8,908 bases of DNA from Trueperaceae bacterium (lineage in GTDB: Bacteria > Deinococcota > Deinococci > Deinococcales > Trueperaceae): NCBI GenBank assembly GCA_007122815.1, contig SKSV01000270.1, forward strand, positions 1-8,908, read 5' to 3'. Shown in pieces: positions 8,732 to 8,908 of this stretch. Under the pieces are notes generated by a model. The model was not told the origin of the DNA. It searched no databases and worked only from the letters and a program-made list of their open reading frames with translations. The number at the start of each line of letters is the position of its first letter. Within the stretch, counting starts at the first letter, position 1. Made by a program: the position numbers and the translations under genes.

Positions 8732-8908
8732 ATGCCGCGAGTGACCATCACGCTCAGCGAAGAGCGTTATCGCGCCCTGAAGGAGACCGCGGCCAGGCGC
8801 CGCACCAGCATCAGGTCTCTGATCGACGAGAGCCTGGATCTCTCCGGGATCAAGACCCTGGAAGACGCTGCCAGACTGGTCGAGCGGGCTCGTGCGAGCT
8901 CGGGCCTC
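8732..8908 (+). CDS. Ribbon-helix-helix protein, probable antitoxin, C-terminus beyond window
   Basis: ATG 8732 opens a frame that stays open to the window end (59 codons). AGGTGG (8722-8727), overlapping the ftsK stop, lies 4 nt upstream. The protein starts MPRVTITLSEERYRALKETA, a beta strand with alternating residues followed by two helices, as in CopG/VapB-like ribbon-helix-helix DNA-binding antitoxins. The later part (SLDLSGIKTLEDAARLVERA) resembles the toxin-binding tail found in such small proteins. A PIN-domain (VapC) or similar toxin gene would be expected just downstream, outside the window. The 8-nt gap suggests it can be read through from ftsK. The identity as an antitoxin is inferred; an RHH regulator without toxin partner is possible. 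Confidence 0.75.
   Translation, partial: MPRVTITLSEERYRALKETAARRRTSIRSLIDESLDLSGIKTLEDAARLVERARASSGL

Overview
The window is about 8.9 kb of very GC-rich bacterial chromosome with dense coding. It holds seven genes or gene parts plus one possible short leader ORF, and no RNA genes, insertion sequences or CRISPR array. Four ORFs start 6-7 nt after a TANNNT hexamer (hemW, an RNA methyltransferase, a 29-codon ORF before an AI-2E-type permease, and ftsK). Leaderless mRNAs with this signature are known to be common in Deinococcus. Together with the GC content and the long-linker FtsK, this suggests a Deinococcota member, possibly Truepera-like. That placement is inference.

Left part, minus strand (1-2707). 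hemW (1541-2707) encodes a radical-SAM heme chaperone. A hairpin follows its stop, and then a good sigma70-type promoter (TTGACA-N17-TACGCT, 1488-1516) that should drive the next two genes. These are a lipoprotein with two Ig-like domains (553-1344) and, 53 nt further, a secreted protein whose N-terminal part resembles phage tail-fibre sequence and which runs off the window edge (499 to beyond 1). Both carry Shine-Dalgarno sequences and export signals, so they look like a small surface-protein operon.

Centre (2708-2799). hemW and a THUMP-type RNA methyltransferase diverge from a 92-bp gap. A perfect 14-bp palindrome sits almost exactly midway between the two predicted transcription starts. 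It is the best operator candidate in the window.

Right part, plus strand (2800-8908). The methyltransferase has an Arg-rich N-terminal tail built on a 12-bp tandem repeat. A 20-bp tandem repeat follows its stop. Next come a leaderless promoter, a possible 29-codon leader ORF overlapping the AI-2E family permease (4166-5503), and the DNA translocase ftsK (5514-8723), whose promoter overlaps the permease stop codon. The window ends inside a ribbon-helix-helix gene (from 8732) that looks like the antitoxin of a type II toxin-antitoxin pair.

Most genes are housekeeping and I see no clear new defence or mobile system. The less ordinary points are the repeated leaderless signature, the centred palindrome, the leader ORF and hairpin before the permease, the repeat-built protein segments, and the secreted tail-fibre-like gene.
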